Shown: positions 1 to 9,319, numbered from the stretch's first letter. The stretch: 64,000 nt of DNA from Desulfomonilia bacterium (GCA_036567785.1 DATCTV010000062.1:186001-250000), one strand, 5' to 3'. Notes: generated by a model from the sequence alone, not told the origin. Numbers and translations are program-made.

Positions 1-1037
1 GTGACATCGTTTGCGCTAATCTCGAGATGCCGATCGATACGGAAAAGCCGCCAAGGAAGCCCTTTGATCTTAAATCCATAAAGTTGGACAGGTCATTGTT
101 CAAGGCCCCGAAATTCAACGGTTCGTCTCTTACGCTCGATGCTCTTCAGCGTAACGGACGCAGGCCGGACATACTGTCAACGGCTACCAATCACTGTCTT
201 AACATGGAGGAATCAGGCGTGACAAATACCCTCGGGCTGCTCGATGAGAGGGGTATCAGGCATGTTGGCACTGCCAGGACACACGAAGAACAGGAAGACA
301 TCCCGATAATAGAAAGGAACGGGATCAAAGTGGCGTTCCTTGCATACACTTATTCGATAAACCAGGACATGGTGCCCGAAGGGAAGGAATATCTGGTAAA
401 TATTGTACAGCTTAATGAAAAGAATGCAGACATTTCTATCATCCGCAGACATATAGGAATCGCAAGGTCAAAAGGGGCCGATATCATTGTTGCTTCGCTG
501 CATTGGGGGTATGACCAGGAGGTGTATCCGACAGCCAGCATCATCGATAATGCCCATGAAATAATACAGGCAGGGGTGGATATAATTATCGGTCACCATC
601 CGCATATTCTTCAGCCGCTGGAAAAGTATATCTGCTTGGACCCGGTAAACGGTAAGAAAAGGACAGGACTGATCGCCTATTCGCTGGGCGAGTTTTTAAG
701 CTATCCGCCGTATTCTTATCCTCTTTCCCCGATTCCGGCGGTGTGGCTCTCGGCGGTTTTTTGCATTGAGATATCAAAAGGCCATTCAGGCAGCGGGTTT
801 CAGACATGGATATCCGGTGTCAAGCTGCGGCCATTCTACAAACTTGGAAGAAAGACCGGCAGGGGCAGTTACTCTGTGAGATTTATCGATCTGAGGAAGA
901 CCTTGAACGGTCTGATTACTGCCGCCGGGCATTACAGGCTGAGTATCAGGGATATCAATAAGATAGCCAGGGCAAATGCGTACCTGGAAGAATTCATATA
1001 TCCGGCAGATAACGACAGCATCCTCGAATCTCTTTAG
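1..1037 (+). CDS. CapA family metallophosphatase-like protein, 5' truncated by window edge
   Basis: The reading frame is open from position 3 to the TAG at 1035-1037, so the true start lies upstream of the window. The ATG at 27 is only an internal codon: the residues before it (DIVCANLE) match the conserved N-terminal motif of the CapA/PgsA fold. Further family marks are NH near residue 57, a GHHPHI metal-site motif near residue 197 and a SLGEF motif after it. CapA-family proteins belong to the calcineurin-like phosphoesterase superfamily and are linked to capsule or poly-gamma-glutamate synthesis, but many members have no known substrate. No capsule genes are visible beside it, so the substrate is unknown. 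Confidence 0.85.
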   Translation, partial: DIVCANLEMPIDTEKPPRKPFDLKSIKLDRSLFKAPKFNGSSLTLDALQRNGRRPDILSTATNHCLNMEESGVTNTLGLLDERGIRHVGTARTHEEQEDIPIIERNGIKVAFLAYTYSINQDMVPEGKEYLVNIVQLNEKNADISIIRRHIGIARSKGADIIVASLHWGYDQEVYPTASIIDNAHEIIQAGVDIIIGHHPHILQPLEKYICLDPVNGKKRTGLIAYSLGEFLSYPPYSYPLSPIPAVWLSAVFCIEISKGHSGSGFQTWISGVKLRPFYKLGRKTGRGSYSVRFIDLRKTLNGLITAAGHYRLSIRDINKIARANAYLEEFIYPADNDSILESL

Positions 1038-1202
1038 GTTTAGGCTGTCCCCTTTGTCTCTGTATTTATTGTGTCTAAAATAAATCAGCAAATACCGCGT
1101 CATCTTAACATTCAGACAGGAATTCTTTTTGATAAGTCTGTCCGCTTTTCTTTTCTAAAGTATTTGCGTGTTATTCCGTTCAATTAAATTGGAGGGGTAT
1201 AC

Positions 1203-2351
1203 ATGCAGAGTTCTGCATTTGTAATATTATTCATTGCCAGTATGGCTACATCACTGGGGATCAGTATAATCCTCCCGATCCTTCCTGTATATGCAAAGGA
1301 CATGGGTGCCCGGGGATTCATGATAGGTCTGGTTTTCTCAAGTTTCGCCGTCACTAAAACAATCGTGAGTCCATTCTTCGGACGATGGGCCGATCGAAAA
1401 GGAAAGAAGCCTTTCATTGTGTGGGGTCTTTTACTCTTCACGCTTGTGGCTCTGGCCTTTGCCTGGGCTCAGAATGTGTATGACCTTATAGCCATTCGCT
1501 GTTTTATGGGTATATCCAATGCCATGGTAGTTCCCATTATTGGTGCCTGCATCGGCGGTATGGCCAGACAGGACAACGAGGCCCATTATATGTCACTTTT
1601 TGCTTTATCGGCCTTGATGGGAATGGCCATGGGTCCATTGCTGGGCGGTATTGTATCAGACAGGTTCGGCATAAATATGGCCTTCTATGTTATGGCAACA
1701 GCCACTGCTGTTGCATTTGCCACAACACTCTTCGGTCTTCAGCGGAATGAAGATTTAAGTAAAAAGAACAATATCCTGTCCCGTAATCCATTAAAAGAAC
1801 TTCTGGCAATTCCAAGGATTCGAGGTTTGATGGTCTTTCGTTTCATCGATGTGCTGAGTGTGGGAGGGATGCTCATTTTTCTGCCCCTTCTTGTCAAACA
1901 GCAGCATATCAGCACTTCCCGGATAGGGATTCTTGTTTCAATCCTTATCTGTTATGCCGGAATTATGCAGCTACCCTTTGGACGGCTGTGTGACAGAATG
2001 GGGAAACACGTTACATTTATCATCTTCGGAGGAGCAATAGCAGCTCTTGCACTTGCATGTCTGCCTCTTGCCCGGGGATTCTGGGGATTTTTGACTGTCG
2101 GTCTTATATCGGCTTCAGGAGGTGCTATTGCAGGGCCTGCAGCCAATGCACTTATCGTTAGAAGTTCAAGGAAGATAGGGCTAGGCTTTGCGGTGAGCTC
2201 TTTCGATTCAGTTCAGGCTGCAGCCTTCATTGCCGGACCGCTGATTTCCGGCCTTATAATGGATGCTTTCGGACTCAATACCGTCTTCTTTTTAACAGCC
2301 GTCATTTATCTGCTTGGACTCGGAACATTTTTTTACTACTCAAAGAAATAG
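1203..2351 (+). CDS. MFS transporter (paralogue 1)
   Basis: A 382-residue inner-membrane protein of the major facilitator superfamily. It has about twelve hydrophobic segments, and the loop after segment 2 carries the family signature GRWADRKGKKP (motif A). The second half repeats a similar loop, GRLCDRMGKH. A GGAGG ribosome site lies 7 nt before the ATG. It resembles the MFS gene at 3472-4623 in length and in many motifs, such as ILPVYAKDMGARGFMIGL against ILPIFAADLNAAGFMLGL. The two are paralogues placed around a CofE-like gene. Such proteins are usually drug or metabolite exporters; the substrate cannot be read from the sequence. Confidence 0.9.
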   Translation: MQSSAFVILFIASMATSLGISIILPILPVYAKDMGARGFMIGLVFSSFAVTKTIVSPFFGRWADRKGKKPFIVWGLLLFTLVALAFAWAQNVYDLIAIRCFMGISNAMVVPIIGACIGGMARQDNEAHYMSLFALSALMGMAMGPLLGGIVSDRFGINMAFYVMATATAVAFATTLFGLQRNEDLSKKNNILSRNPLKELLAIPRIRGLMVFRFIDVLSVGGMLIFLPLLVKQQHISTSRIGILVSILICYAGIMQLPFGRLCDRMGKHVTFIIFGGAIAALALACLPLARGFWGFLTVGLISASGGAIAGPAANALIVRSSRKIGLGFAVSSFDSVQAAAFIAGPLISGLIMDAFGLNTVFFLTAVIYLLGLGTFFYYSKK

Positions 2352-2548
2352 AATATATATTATCCCGATAGGACGTCATGAAATGATTCAATACGAAAGA
2401 GACTAAGAGAAAAATGCATTGTAAAGCACTGATTGAATTGGTATGTAGTATAAATAGAAGAATTTGAGGCGAGATATCTTCTATAGTGTTGACCCACTCC
2501 GGAGATACGGCCCCGGGTTCATATCTGATAAAGAGGAGGAAACGTGAA

Positions 2549-3469
2549 ATGCCTGAAAAAGGAATAACCTTCTACCCCGTACTTATGAAGGAACCTGTAA
2601 AACCTGAAGATGCCGGAAAGGTCGATGTTGCGGACCTTCTACTGGATCAGATAGAGGTGCAGGACCGTGATATCGTTATTGTTACATCGAAAATAGTAAG
2701 CATTCTGGAAGGCCGATGCGTAAGGCTCGATTCGGTTGTTCCTTCAAAAAAATCCCGGAAAATAGCTGAATTCTATGGAAAAAACCCAGGACTTATCGAA
2801 CTCATAAATCAGGAAGGCAAGCCTGTATTTGTTACCCCCGGCTTCAGGCTGATGAAAAAGAAGTACTACAGGGATATCCTCCTTTCTCTTGCCAGACCCG
2901 GGCTTAAGGAGGAGGATGCGAACAGGATCATGAACTTCTCCTACTCCATACGGTGGATGGTAAGGATGCATGGATACCTTGCCGACAACGCAGGAATAGA
3001 TTGTCAAAATGTTCCCGAAGGCTATGCCGTCCTTCTCCCCAAAGACCCGCGTAAATCTGCCGATAATATCAGGGAAAAGATTTTCGAACGGACCGGAAAG
3101 AAGGTTGCGGTCATAATCACCGACAGTCTTGGCGGCGGGGCAGTTCTTGGCAACTGGGACGTTCCCCTGGGGTACAGCGGGATGGACCCTGTGGAAAGAA
3201 ACTGGGGACAGGTGGATGTTTTCGGAAGACTAGGCACCGGGGGAGGCTCAAACTTCATAATTCCCATTGCCGCTATGGGTGGCATAGTGATGGGCAATAG
3301 TGATGAACGCACCCCGATAACTGTACTCAGAGGTTTTGCCTACAAAGACGAACGGCCTGAAGACATCGGGAAAAACATCCTTACATTCCCTTCAAAATAT
3401 ATTTATGAAGGGCTTTTCTGGATAATTGTAGAGACAATACGCTATTTCTTTATACGTTGGAGAGCTTAG
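2549..3469 (+). CDS. CofE-like (F420-0:gamma-glutamyl ligase family) protein
   Basis: A 306-residue protein of the CofE/FbiB N-terminal family, which in methanogens and actinobacteria adds glutamate to coenzyme F420-0. Matches are DIVIVTSKIVSILEGR near the N terminus, then ADNAGIDCQNVPEG, a VLLPKDPRKSADNI stretch and VAVIITDS. The C-terminal part departs from the usual family text: the Asp-rich segment before the conserved VMG is replaced by a Gly-rich one (GRLGTGGGSN). The start at 2549 is chosen because GAGGAGG sits 9 nt upstream; a GTG at 2486 would add 21 residues without a ribosome site. No other F420 biosynthesis gene is seen here, so the acceptor may be a different molecule. Confidence 0.75.
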   Translation: MPEKGITFYPVLMKEPVKPEDAGKVDVADLLLDQIEVQDRDIVIVTSKIVSILEGRCVRLDSVVPSKKSRKIAEFYGKNPGLIELINQEGKPVFVTPGFRLMKKKYYRDILLSLARPGLKEEDANRIMNFSYSIRWMVRMHGYLADNAGIDCQNVPEGYAVLLPKDPRKSADNIREKIFERTGKKVAVIITDSLGGGAVLGNWDVPLGYSGMDPVERNWGQVDVFGRLGTGGGSNFIIPIAAMGGIVMGNSDERTPITVLRGFAYKDERPEDIGKNILTFPSKYIYEGLFWIIVETIRYFFIRWRA

Positions 3470-3471
3470 GA

Positions 3472-4623
3472 TCACTTCCTGATTTTTGCAAAATAGTAAA
3501 AGAGTATTGTGATAACGGCATATAAGCCGGCCATGAGACGAAATACGCTCGACAGGTTGAACTGGTCCATGATGAGGCCGGAAACGATAGGCCCTGCAAT
3601 AAGCCCGGCCTCCTGGAAAGAAGATATCATTCCGACCGAGGCTCCAAGACCTGTCTCCCTGCATTGTTCAATTATAAGGCCTGATGCTGCTGGCGCCGAA
3701 AGGGCGGTGCCAACCGCCACCACCATGCCGATGGTCAGAAAAGACCAGAATGTTTTGCATTCAGGCAATAATGCCAGACTGATTGCACCTATGATTCCTC
3801 CAGCACAAATGAAAAGGACCTTGTCGTGCCTGCCTGCAAGCTTTCCGAAAGGCAGTTGTAGGAATCCTGCAAGTATCATTACAACGGCAAGGAGAATGCC
3901 AACCTGGGTATTGGAAAAATTCAGTTTTTTGCAAAGAAGTGGCATGAAAACAAAAAGGCCGCTGACAGCCATTGCGCTGACTGTTGTAGCCAGGGCCAGG
4001 CCCTTCATCAGATTGGAGGTGAAGAGTGCTTTGAAAGGCCTCTTAACAGGTTGAGATGTGTATCTGTGCTCGGCATCTTTCGGCAACAGAAAAAGGGTAA
4101 TCAAAAAGGCCGCGAATAGGAGAACGGCTTGACCTATGAACGCCATATCCTTATTGTATAAATCTGCCAGGACACCTCCGATAACCGGACCAATGGCCAT
4201 GCCTATACCTACAAAGAGGTTAAGATTGGCCATGTAGAAGCTTTCCTCTCCCTTTGGTGACATGCTTCCCATGTATGCTGCAACGACAGGCATAACCATG
4301 GAAAAAGCAATTCCTGCTGCCAACCGGACGATAAGGAGCTGATGGGGTGTGGAAACCAGGGTATAACTCAAAGCCACCCCTGTATAGGCAAAAAGGCCGG
4401 TAACAATAAAGATCTTGCGGCCCCATTTATCGGAAAGCCGTCCTACCAAAGGGTTGAATATAAGTTTCGATATCGACAAGCCAGAGAATATAAGTCCGAG
4501 CATAAAACCGGCCGCATTCAAATCAGCGGCAAAAATGGGCAATATGGGCTGTATGATACCGAATCCAAGATTGGTTACAAATGTGGCAAACATGAGAGTC
4601 ACAAGTTCAGAAGACCATGCCAT
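3472..4623 (-). CDS. MFS transporter (paralogue 2)
   Basis: A 383-residue major facilitator superfamily protein with about twelve membrane segments, motif A (GRLSDKWGRKI) after segment 2 and a degenerate copy (GKLAGRHDK) in the second half. The start at 4623 is preferred to the ATG at 4641 because GAGG lies about 7 nt before it, while no ribosome site precedes 4641. It converges on the CofE-like gene with a gap of only 2 nt and is a paralogue of the transporter at 1203-2351. The arrangement of two related permeases around one ligase suggests, but does not prove, that all three handle one metabolite. Confidence 0.9.
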   Translation of the reverse strand: MAWSSELVTLMFATFVTNLGFGIIQPILPIFAADLNAAGFMLGLIFSGLSISKLIFNPLVGRLSDKWGRKIFIVTGLFAYTGVALSYTLVSTPHQLLIVRLAAGIAFSMVMPVVAAYMGSMSPKGEESFYMANLNLFVGIGMAIGPVIGGVLADLYNKDMAFIGQAVLLFAAFLITLFLLPKDAEHRYTSQPVKRPFKALFTSNLMKGLALATTVSAMAVSGLFVFMPLLCKKLNFSNTQVGILLAVVMILAGFLQLPFGKLAGRHDKVLFICAGGIIGAISLALLPECKTFWSFLTIGMVVAVGTALSAPAASGLIIEQCRETGLGASVGMISSFQEAGLIAGPIVSGLIMDQFNLSSVFRLMAGLYAVITILFYYFAKIRK

Positions 4624-4861
4624 AGGTTTCCTCAATTCCATTATTATTTTTGGGTTCAGCCTAAAATGCTCTTCTTACAAATAACACGATTTTCAGGCAA
4701 TACAAAAAGAATTCGGGTCACTCAGGATACATTCAGGCAATCAATCGGAATCGGAATCAATTTATGAAGGATCAGTAACTTTCATGTCTTCTGCAGAAAT
4801 TGGTTTGATTATAAGTGATTGATGTACGAGATGATAAAATAAATCTCCGCGATTAAATTAT

Positions 4862-5293
4862 CTATGTTGCTATCCAGGCCCCTAAATAGGACAGGACGAC
4901 ACCGATGATGAGTCCCACCGTCCCTATCTGAACCCTGCGGTCGTTCTGAGAGATCATATCCAGTATGCTAAAAAATCTGCCTTCGGCTGATTGAGGGTTC
5001 ATCATCTGAACCGCCATCTTTATTGTTGAGACAATCGAATTTGCCGCCTTGTCCCGGATGACAAGTACTATGATACTGGCTATAATCAGTATATATGCGT
5101 TTACCATTATGAAAGTTCCGAAGATAAAACCTGAAAGACCCACTTTCGCCAGAACGTGTCCTGCCGGTATTTCAAGATGAATGGGGATATCCGCTGAACC
5201 GTCATCGCCTATATGTACATTGTCCGAACATGCCGCCAGACTCATACTAGCACAGATGAAAAGCATCAAAAGGATTGTTTTTGCCCTTCTCAT
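4862..5293 (-). CDS. small predicted lipoprotein with membrane segments
   Basis: A 143-residue protein not recognised as a named family. It starts with a lipoprotein-type signal peptide ending in SLAAC (Cys22). It then has a polar stretch, a long hydrophobic segment around residues 49-80 and another at the C terminus (VGLIIGVVLSYLGAWI). A GGGAGG ribosome site precedes the ATG. A lipoprotein that also carries membrane-spanning segments is uncommon, so the Cys may simply sit at the end of a first membrane helix. The 238 bases between it and the upstream MFS start show no gene. Confidence 0.6.
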   Translation of the reverse strand: MRRAKTILLMLFICASMSLAACSDNVHIGDDGSADIPIHLEIPAGHVLAKVGLSGFIFGTFIMVNAYILIIASIIVLVIRDKAANSIVSTIKMAVQMMNPQSAEGRFFSILDMISQNDRRVQIGTVGLIIGVVLSYLGAWIAT

Positions 5294-5416
5294 GTCAGGC
5301 GGCCTCCCTAAATGTATTGGAAAAGATATATGCGTGAAATATCTATAATGTCAACCGGCATTAGGCTGCTTTACCAGGTTGACTTGCATGGACATTTGTA
5401 GCATCCAGATATAATC

Positions 5417-6031
5417 ATGATAGCTATTGTCGATTATAAAGCCGGAAACCTGAGGTCAGTGGAAAGGGCTCTCAAGAATATCGGGGAAGACTGCATCATT
5501 ACCGGCCATCCTCATGCGATACTAAATGCCGACAGGGTGATCTTCCCCGGTGTGGGCGCTGCAGGAAAGGCCATGGAGCAGATTAGAAATACCGGTCTTG
5601 ACAGAGTTCTGTGCGAAGTTGTCGGACACGGCAATCCATTCCTGGGTATATGCCTCGGCACCCAGATAATTCTTGATGAGAGCGAAGAGGACGGAGGAAC
5701 AGGTTGTCTGGGCATCATTGCCGGTAAAGTCAGGCGGTTTCCTGAAATGGATTTGAAAATCCCGCATATGGGGTGGAACAATATATCAGTCAGGAATGAC
5801 CATCCTCTGCTTGAAGGGGTTGACAGGGACGCGCAGTTCTATTTTGTCCACTCATACTATCCCGATCCGGCTGAAAAATCCGATGCAATAGCCGAGACAT
5901 GCTACGGGGTTGACTTCGTTTCGATAATGGCCAGGAAAAATGTATTTGCAACCCAGTTTCACCCGGAAAAAAGCGGAGACGCCGGGCTCAGGCTGCTGAA
6001 GAATTTCTGCTGCTGGGACGGAAGGTATTAA
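5417..6031 (+). CDS. hisH: imidazole glycerol phosphate synthase, glutaminase subunit HisH
   Basis: A 204-residue class I glutamine amidotransferase. HisH releases ammonia from glutamine and passes it to HisF in step five of histidine synthesis. The N-terminal DYKAGNLRSVERAL is typical of HisH. The catalytic triad is complete: Cys79 in GICLGTQ, with His182 and Glu184 in QFHPEKSG. The length is normal. It stands alone: no hisF, hisA or other his gene is next to it, so it either partners a distant HisF or serves a HisH/HisF-like pair in sugar amination. Its stop overlaps the stop of the convergent pcm gene in TTAA. The ribosome site is weak. Confidence 0.85.
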   Translation: MIAIVDYKAGNLRSVERALKNIGEDCIITGHPHAILNADRVIFPGVGAAGKAMEQIRNTGLDRVLCEVVGHGNPFLGICLGTQIILDESEEDGGTGCLGIIAGKVRRFPEMDLKIPHMGWNNISVRNDHPLLEGVDRDAQFYFVHSYYPDPAEKSDAIAETCYGVDFVSIMARKNVFATQFHPEKSGDAGLRLLKNFCCWDGRY

Positions 6032-6678
6032 GAGTCTTCCTTCCAGCCGTTTTCGCCTATCAGCTTCACGAACCTGCATCCGCCAAGGCTTTCGGTCTTT
6101 ATCCCGTTTTTCTTTTTGGTTATGCGTTTCAGGTCCTGTAGATACTGATTTCCCACCGGGATAACAAGCATGCCTTCAGGCGCAAGCTGCTCAATGAGGG
6201 CTTCAGGTGTACAGGGAGCGCCGGCAGTCACGATTATCCTGTCGAAAGGGGCTTCTTTTGCATAGCCCTTTGAGCCGTCGCCAATGATGATGTGAACGTT
6301 GAATATACCCAGTTCATCAAGAGTTTTTCTTGCCCTTGATGCAAGAGGGGCAAGGCGTTCGATTGAATACACGAAATTTGCAAGCTTTGACAGGATAGCT
6401 GCCTGATAACCCGAGCCTGTACCTATTTCCAGTACCTTGTTTTCAGGCTTGAGCATCAGGGCTTCTGTCATGATAGCCACCATATAGGGCTGTGAAATGG
6501 TCTGGCCGAGACCTATGCTCAATGGATAATCGTCGTATGCTTTATATTTGAGATAGTCTTCCACGAACTTATGCCTGGGAATATCGGTGAATGCTTTCAA
6601 TATTCTTTTATCCTTGATACCCCGCGCCATTATCTGGTCACGCACCATGGTCTGCCGTGCAAGGAGAGGGTCGTTCAT
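6028..6678 (-). CDS. pcm: protein-L-isoaspartate O-methyltransferase
   Basis: A 216-residue SAM-dependent methyltransferase that repairs isoaspartyl residues in aged proteins. It has the family N-terminal MVRDQI stretch, the FV(E/H)-type IPRHKFVEDYLKYKAYDDYPLSIG region, QTISQPYMVA, and the SAM-binding motif VLEIGTGSGYQAA. The C-terminal part contains the usual RIIVTAGAP. The start at 6678 is favoured because AGGAAA precedes it; an upstream ATG at 6726 would add 16 residues with no ribosome site. Convergent with hisH, overlapping by 4 nt at the stop codons. Confidence 0.93.
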   Translation of the reverse strand: MNDPLLARQTMVRDQIMARGIKDKRILKAFTDIPRHKFVEDYLKYKAYDDYPLSIGLGQTISQPYMVAIMTEALMLKPENKVLEIGTGSGYQAAILSKLANFVYSIERLAPLASRARKTLDELGIFNVHIIIGDGSKGYAKEAPFDRIIVTAGAPCTPEALIEQLAPEGMLVIPVGNQYLQDLKRITKKKNGIKTESLGGCRFVKLIGENGWKEDS

Positions 6679-6835
6679 TAAAAATTTCCTAGTATTTGAG
6701 ATAAATGTTATGAACGGATTATACACAGGCGGGGCCTTGTTTACAAGGTTATGAAAATATTTCCTGGAATCTCATTGCCCGAAAGGGCAGTTCATAGGCT
6801 TGACCCGTAAAGGGGCATATAGTAATTAACCTGAT

Positions 6836-7846
6836 ATGGAATTTATCTGTCTTTCTAAAGTTTCCCGGTATCTTGATCCGATGAAAGGGTACGCTCCTGC
6901 GGAGGCAACATCCGAGATAAGATATGATCCGCTTACTCTCCATTCAACAAGGATACTTAATTTCCCGGTCAGGCCGGTAGAGAAGCCTGACCTTGCTGAT
7001 TTGATAGAAAAATCAAAAGCTGTCTGCCCTTTCTGCCCGGAATTTGTTGAACTTGTAACTCCGAAGTTCCATCCCGATATGGTGAGCAGTGAAAGATTTG
7101 TCAGAGGTGATGCAATATGCTTTCCGAATGCGTTTCCTAACGATGAGAATGCAGCCGTCACAGTGATGACAAAGACTCATTATGTGCCTGTCAGTGGTTT
7201 TGATGAGGTTATCCTTGCCGATTCGATAAACTGCTGCATCGATTATCTCGAAGAGATCGCATCAAGGCAGCCTTCAGCGGTCTATCAGTCAATCAACTGG
7301 AACTATATGCCCCTGGCCGGCGGCTCCATCGTCCATCCGCATCTGCAGATAACGGCTTCTTCGACGCCTACAAATTATTACAGTTCGATGGAACCCGGTC
7401 TGTCGGAATATTCGAGTGATAACGGGGACCTGTTCTGGCATGCCCTTATCGAAAAGGAAAAGAAAGAGGCCAGGAGGTTTATTGCGGAAAGCGAAAATAT
7501 ATCATGGGTGGTGGCTTTTGCACCCCTGGGTATATTCGATGTGATCGGTGTCATAAAAAATTGTTCAAGCGCCCCTGATTTGAGGGGAAGCATACTTGCA
7601 GAGCTGCTTGCAGGGATTATAAAGGTGCTTGCTTATATCGATTCGCTCAATATGCACAGCTTAAATATGTCAGTTTACCTGAGGCCCGATAGTGAAGTAT
7701 TTACACCGCATATAAGGATATGTCCCAGGGTCAGCATTCCGCCGTTTGGCACAAGTCAGATAAATTATATGCGCATGCTGCACAACGAACCCATGACGAC
7801 AATAAGGCCGGAGTCGGTTTGCGAGGCAATTAAAGCAGTCTGGTAA
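6836..7846 (+). CDS. GalT-like hexose-1-phosphate nucleotidyltransferase
   Basis: A 336-residue protein of the galactose-1-phosphate uridylyltransferase branch of the HIT superfamily. It keeps the active-site signature His167-Pro-His169-x-Gln171, which corresponds to the HPHxQ of E. coli GalT where the first His region carries the uridylylated residue. It also has a CPFC pair (Cys64, Cys67), a likely zinc site. It is divergent overall and is not in a gal operon, so the sugar is uncertain. The start has no convincing ribosome site; Met16 is a possible alternative. The signal-peptide barrel gene follows after 31 nt. Confidence 0.75.
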   Translation: MEFICLSKVSRYLDPMKGYAPAEATSEIRYDPLTLHSTRILNFPVRPVEKPDLADLIEKSKAVCPFCPEFVELVTPKFHPDMVSSERFVRGDAICFPNAFPNDENAAVTVMTKTHYVPVSGFDEVILADSINCCIDYLEEIASRQPSAVYQSINWNYMPLAGGSIVHPHLQITASSTPTNYYSSMEPGLSEYSSDNGDLFWHALIEKEKKEARRFIAESENISWVVAFAPLGIFDVIGVIKNCSSAPDLRGSILAELLAGIIKVLAYIDSLNMHSLNMSVYLRPDSEVFTPHIRICPRVSIPPFGTSQINYMRMLHNEPMTTIRPESVCEAIKAVW

Positions 7847-7877
7847 GATAAAAGCTTTATCAGAACGGAGGTATACA

Positions 7878-8660
7878 ATGAGAAGGCTGATGTTTATAAT
7901 TTTAGTGTGCCTTATCTTCTGTCCGGCGGAATCCTTTGCCGCAATGCCTGAATTTGTATGGGCTGGAGGATCGCTCATGGTGTCGGATCAGTCAAGCCCC
8001 GGATATATGGCGGATACCATGATTTCATTCGGGTCATACAACTCGGTTGTTTTCTTTGCAGACCCGATGCTGACGCTCAGGCATGAGAAGCTTGGCATAA
8101 GCCTGGGAGGGGGAGGGCGATTCCCGATGTTCTCAGGCGAGATCATCGGTGGCCTAAACGGATATTTTGATTATAACAATGACCATAACCACAGGCGGTT
8201 CGGCATAGGCGCCGAGGCCTTTCATAAATACGGTTCGGCCTACTTCAATGCCTATTTTCCTACATCGGGATTGAATGACGGCGAGGAGGCATTGCCGGGA
8301 TTTGATATCAATGTCTGCATCCCGATACCAAACTATGCATTTATAACGATATGGCCCGGGATATACTATTACAGCGGCAATCACGAAGACAGCCTAACCG
8401 GGGGAAGTATAAAGGTGCAGGTCCAGCCCATAAAGCCTCTACAGGTTTATCTGGGTTTCAGAGGTGATGCGCCTGAATCCGGAAGAAATAAAGGAGAGGT
8501 GTTTGCAGGAATAGATATTACAATACCGATTACCGGGTTCGATATCGACAAGATGATCAAGTTCTATAACCCTGAATACCCTCTGAATATAAATTCTCAG
8601 ATGGACTCGAGGGTGGTCAGGGAAAGGTTCATTTCCTATGAAAACCATGATGGAGAGTAG
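7878..8660 (+). CDS. secreted inverse-autotransporter-like beta-barrel protein
   Basis: A 260-residue protein with a clear signal peptide (about residues 1-22, ending SFA-AMP) and no long hydrophobic segment afterwards. The middle reads like the beta-domain of intimin/invasin-type inverse autotransporters: GGLNGYFDYNN, HRRFGIGAEAF, then alternating aromatic/polar strands. No passenger domain follows, since the protein ends soon after the barrel-like part. A GGAGG ribosome site precedes the ATG. The role is inferred: an outer-membrane barrel, possibly a stand-alone porin-like protein. It is followed by a tRNA gene and then the lipoprotein array. Confidence 0.6.
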   Translation: MRRLMFIILVCLIFCPAESFAAMPEFVWAGGSLMVSDQSSPGYMADTMISFGSYNSVVFFADPMLTLRHEKLGISLGGGGRFPMFSGEIIGGLNGYFDYNNDHNHRRFGIGAEAFHKYGSAYFNAYFPTSGLNDGEEALPGFDINVCIPIPNYAFITIWPGIYYYSGNHEDSLTGGSIKVQVQPIKPLQVYLGFRGDAPESGRNKGEVFAGIDITIPITGFDIDKMIKFYNPEYPLNINSQMDSRVVRERFISYENHDGE

Positions 8661-8712
8661 GGCTGTTAGCGCTTGACTAAATTAAAGTTTGTCTCTAATA
8701 AGGTGATGCATT

Positions 8713-8789
8713 CGGAAAGTGGCTCAGCCTGGTAGAGCACAGCGTTCGGGACGCTGGGGTCCGGGGTTCAAATCCCCGCTTTCCGACCA
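8713..8789 (+). tRNA. tRNA-Pro (anticodon CGG)
   Basis: A 77-base tRNA that folds fully. The acceptor stem pairs CGGAAAG with CTTTCCG, followed by A and an encoded CCA. The D arm has GCTC/GAGC, the anticodon stem CAGCG/CGCTG encloses the loop TTCGGGA (anticodon CGG, G37 as in proline tRNAs), the variable region is GGGTC, and the T arm is CGGGG-TTCAAAT-CCCCG. Confidence 0.97.
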
Positions 8790-9319
8790 TGGATAACCTA
8801 TTGAATATTAGCTGTTTATATCTTTGTAAAATCCCGATCGAAATAAACCTCTCTGAAAATAATAATCTTTCTGAATCCAGGACTTGATTTTCAGGCATAT
8901 GGGCAGATATTTCTGTTAATCCATAAAGCCGTTCATGATAAGGTTGAGTTTTGAAAATAATTGTAAATTTAGATTAAAAAAATTTAAAATATCTATTGAC
9001 TTTTGTTTACAGGCTAATTAAATATTGCAGTGTTTAATGTCGGTCTGCTTTATTGTAATTTGAGGTCTATCAATCCAGAGACTAACGCCAATAGCGTTTT
9101 GCACCTTAGAAGAATCCCTGATTTGCAGTCTCAATTTGGTAAAGGTTTTCATTGTGGACCCGCTGATTGCGGGGGTTTGATGAAGCTGGAGCATCTTTAG
9201 AATTTATTTGATACACTTTAATAATGATACTTAGCAAAAGATTTAAATGAGGCTTCACACGATTAACGGGGTTTGTATTTAAGATGACTTTCATAGAATA
9301 TAGAACGCAGGAGGTTATT
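8790..9319. other. AT-rich intergenic region upstream of the lipoprotein array
   Basis: No convincing gene is present. The first half is strongly AT-rich. One short hairpin (CCCGC, loop TGATT, GCGGG at 9159-9173) is followed by GGTTT and could be a weak terminator. A possible promoter lies at 8996-9024. No copy of the tRNA 3' end was seen at the far end of the lipoprotein array. Confidence 0.6.
8996..9024 (+). promoter_or_regulatory. possible promoter for the lipoprotein array
   Basis: TTGACT at 8996-9001 is followed after 16-17 nt by TTAAAT/TAAATA in a very AT-rich stretch. The -10 match is only partial, and the transcript would have a long leader of roughly 420 nt before the first large gene. 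Weak evidence. Confidence 0.25.
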
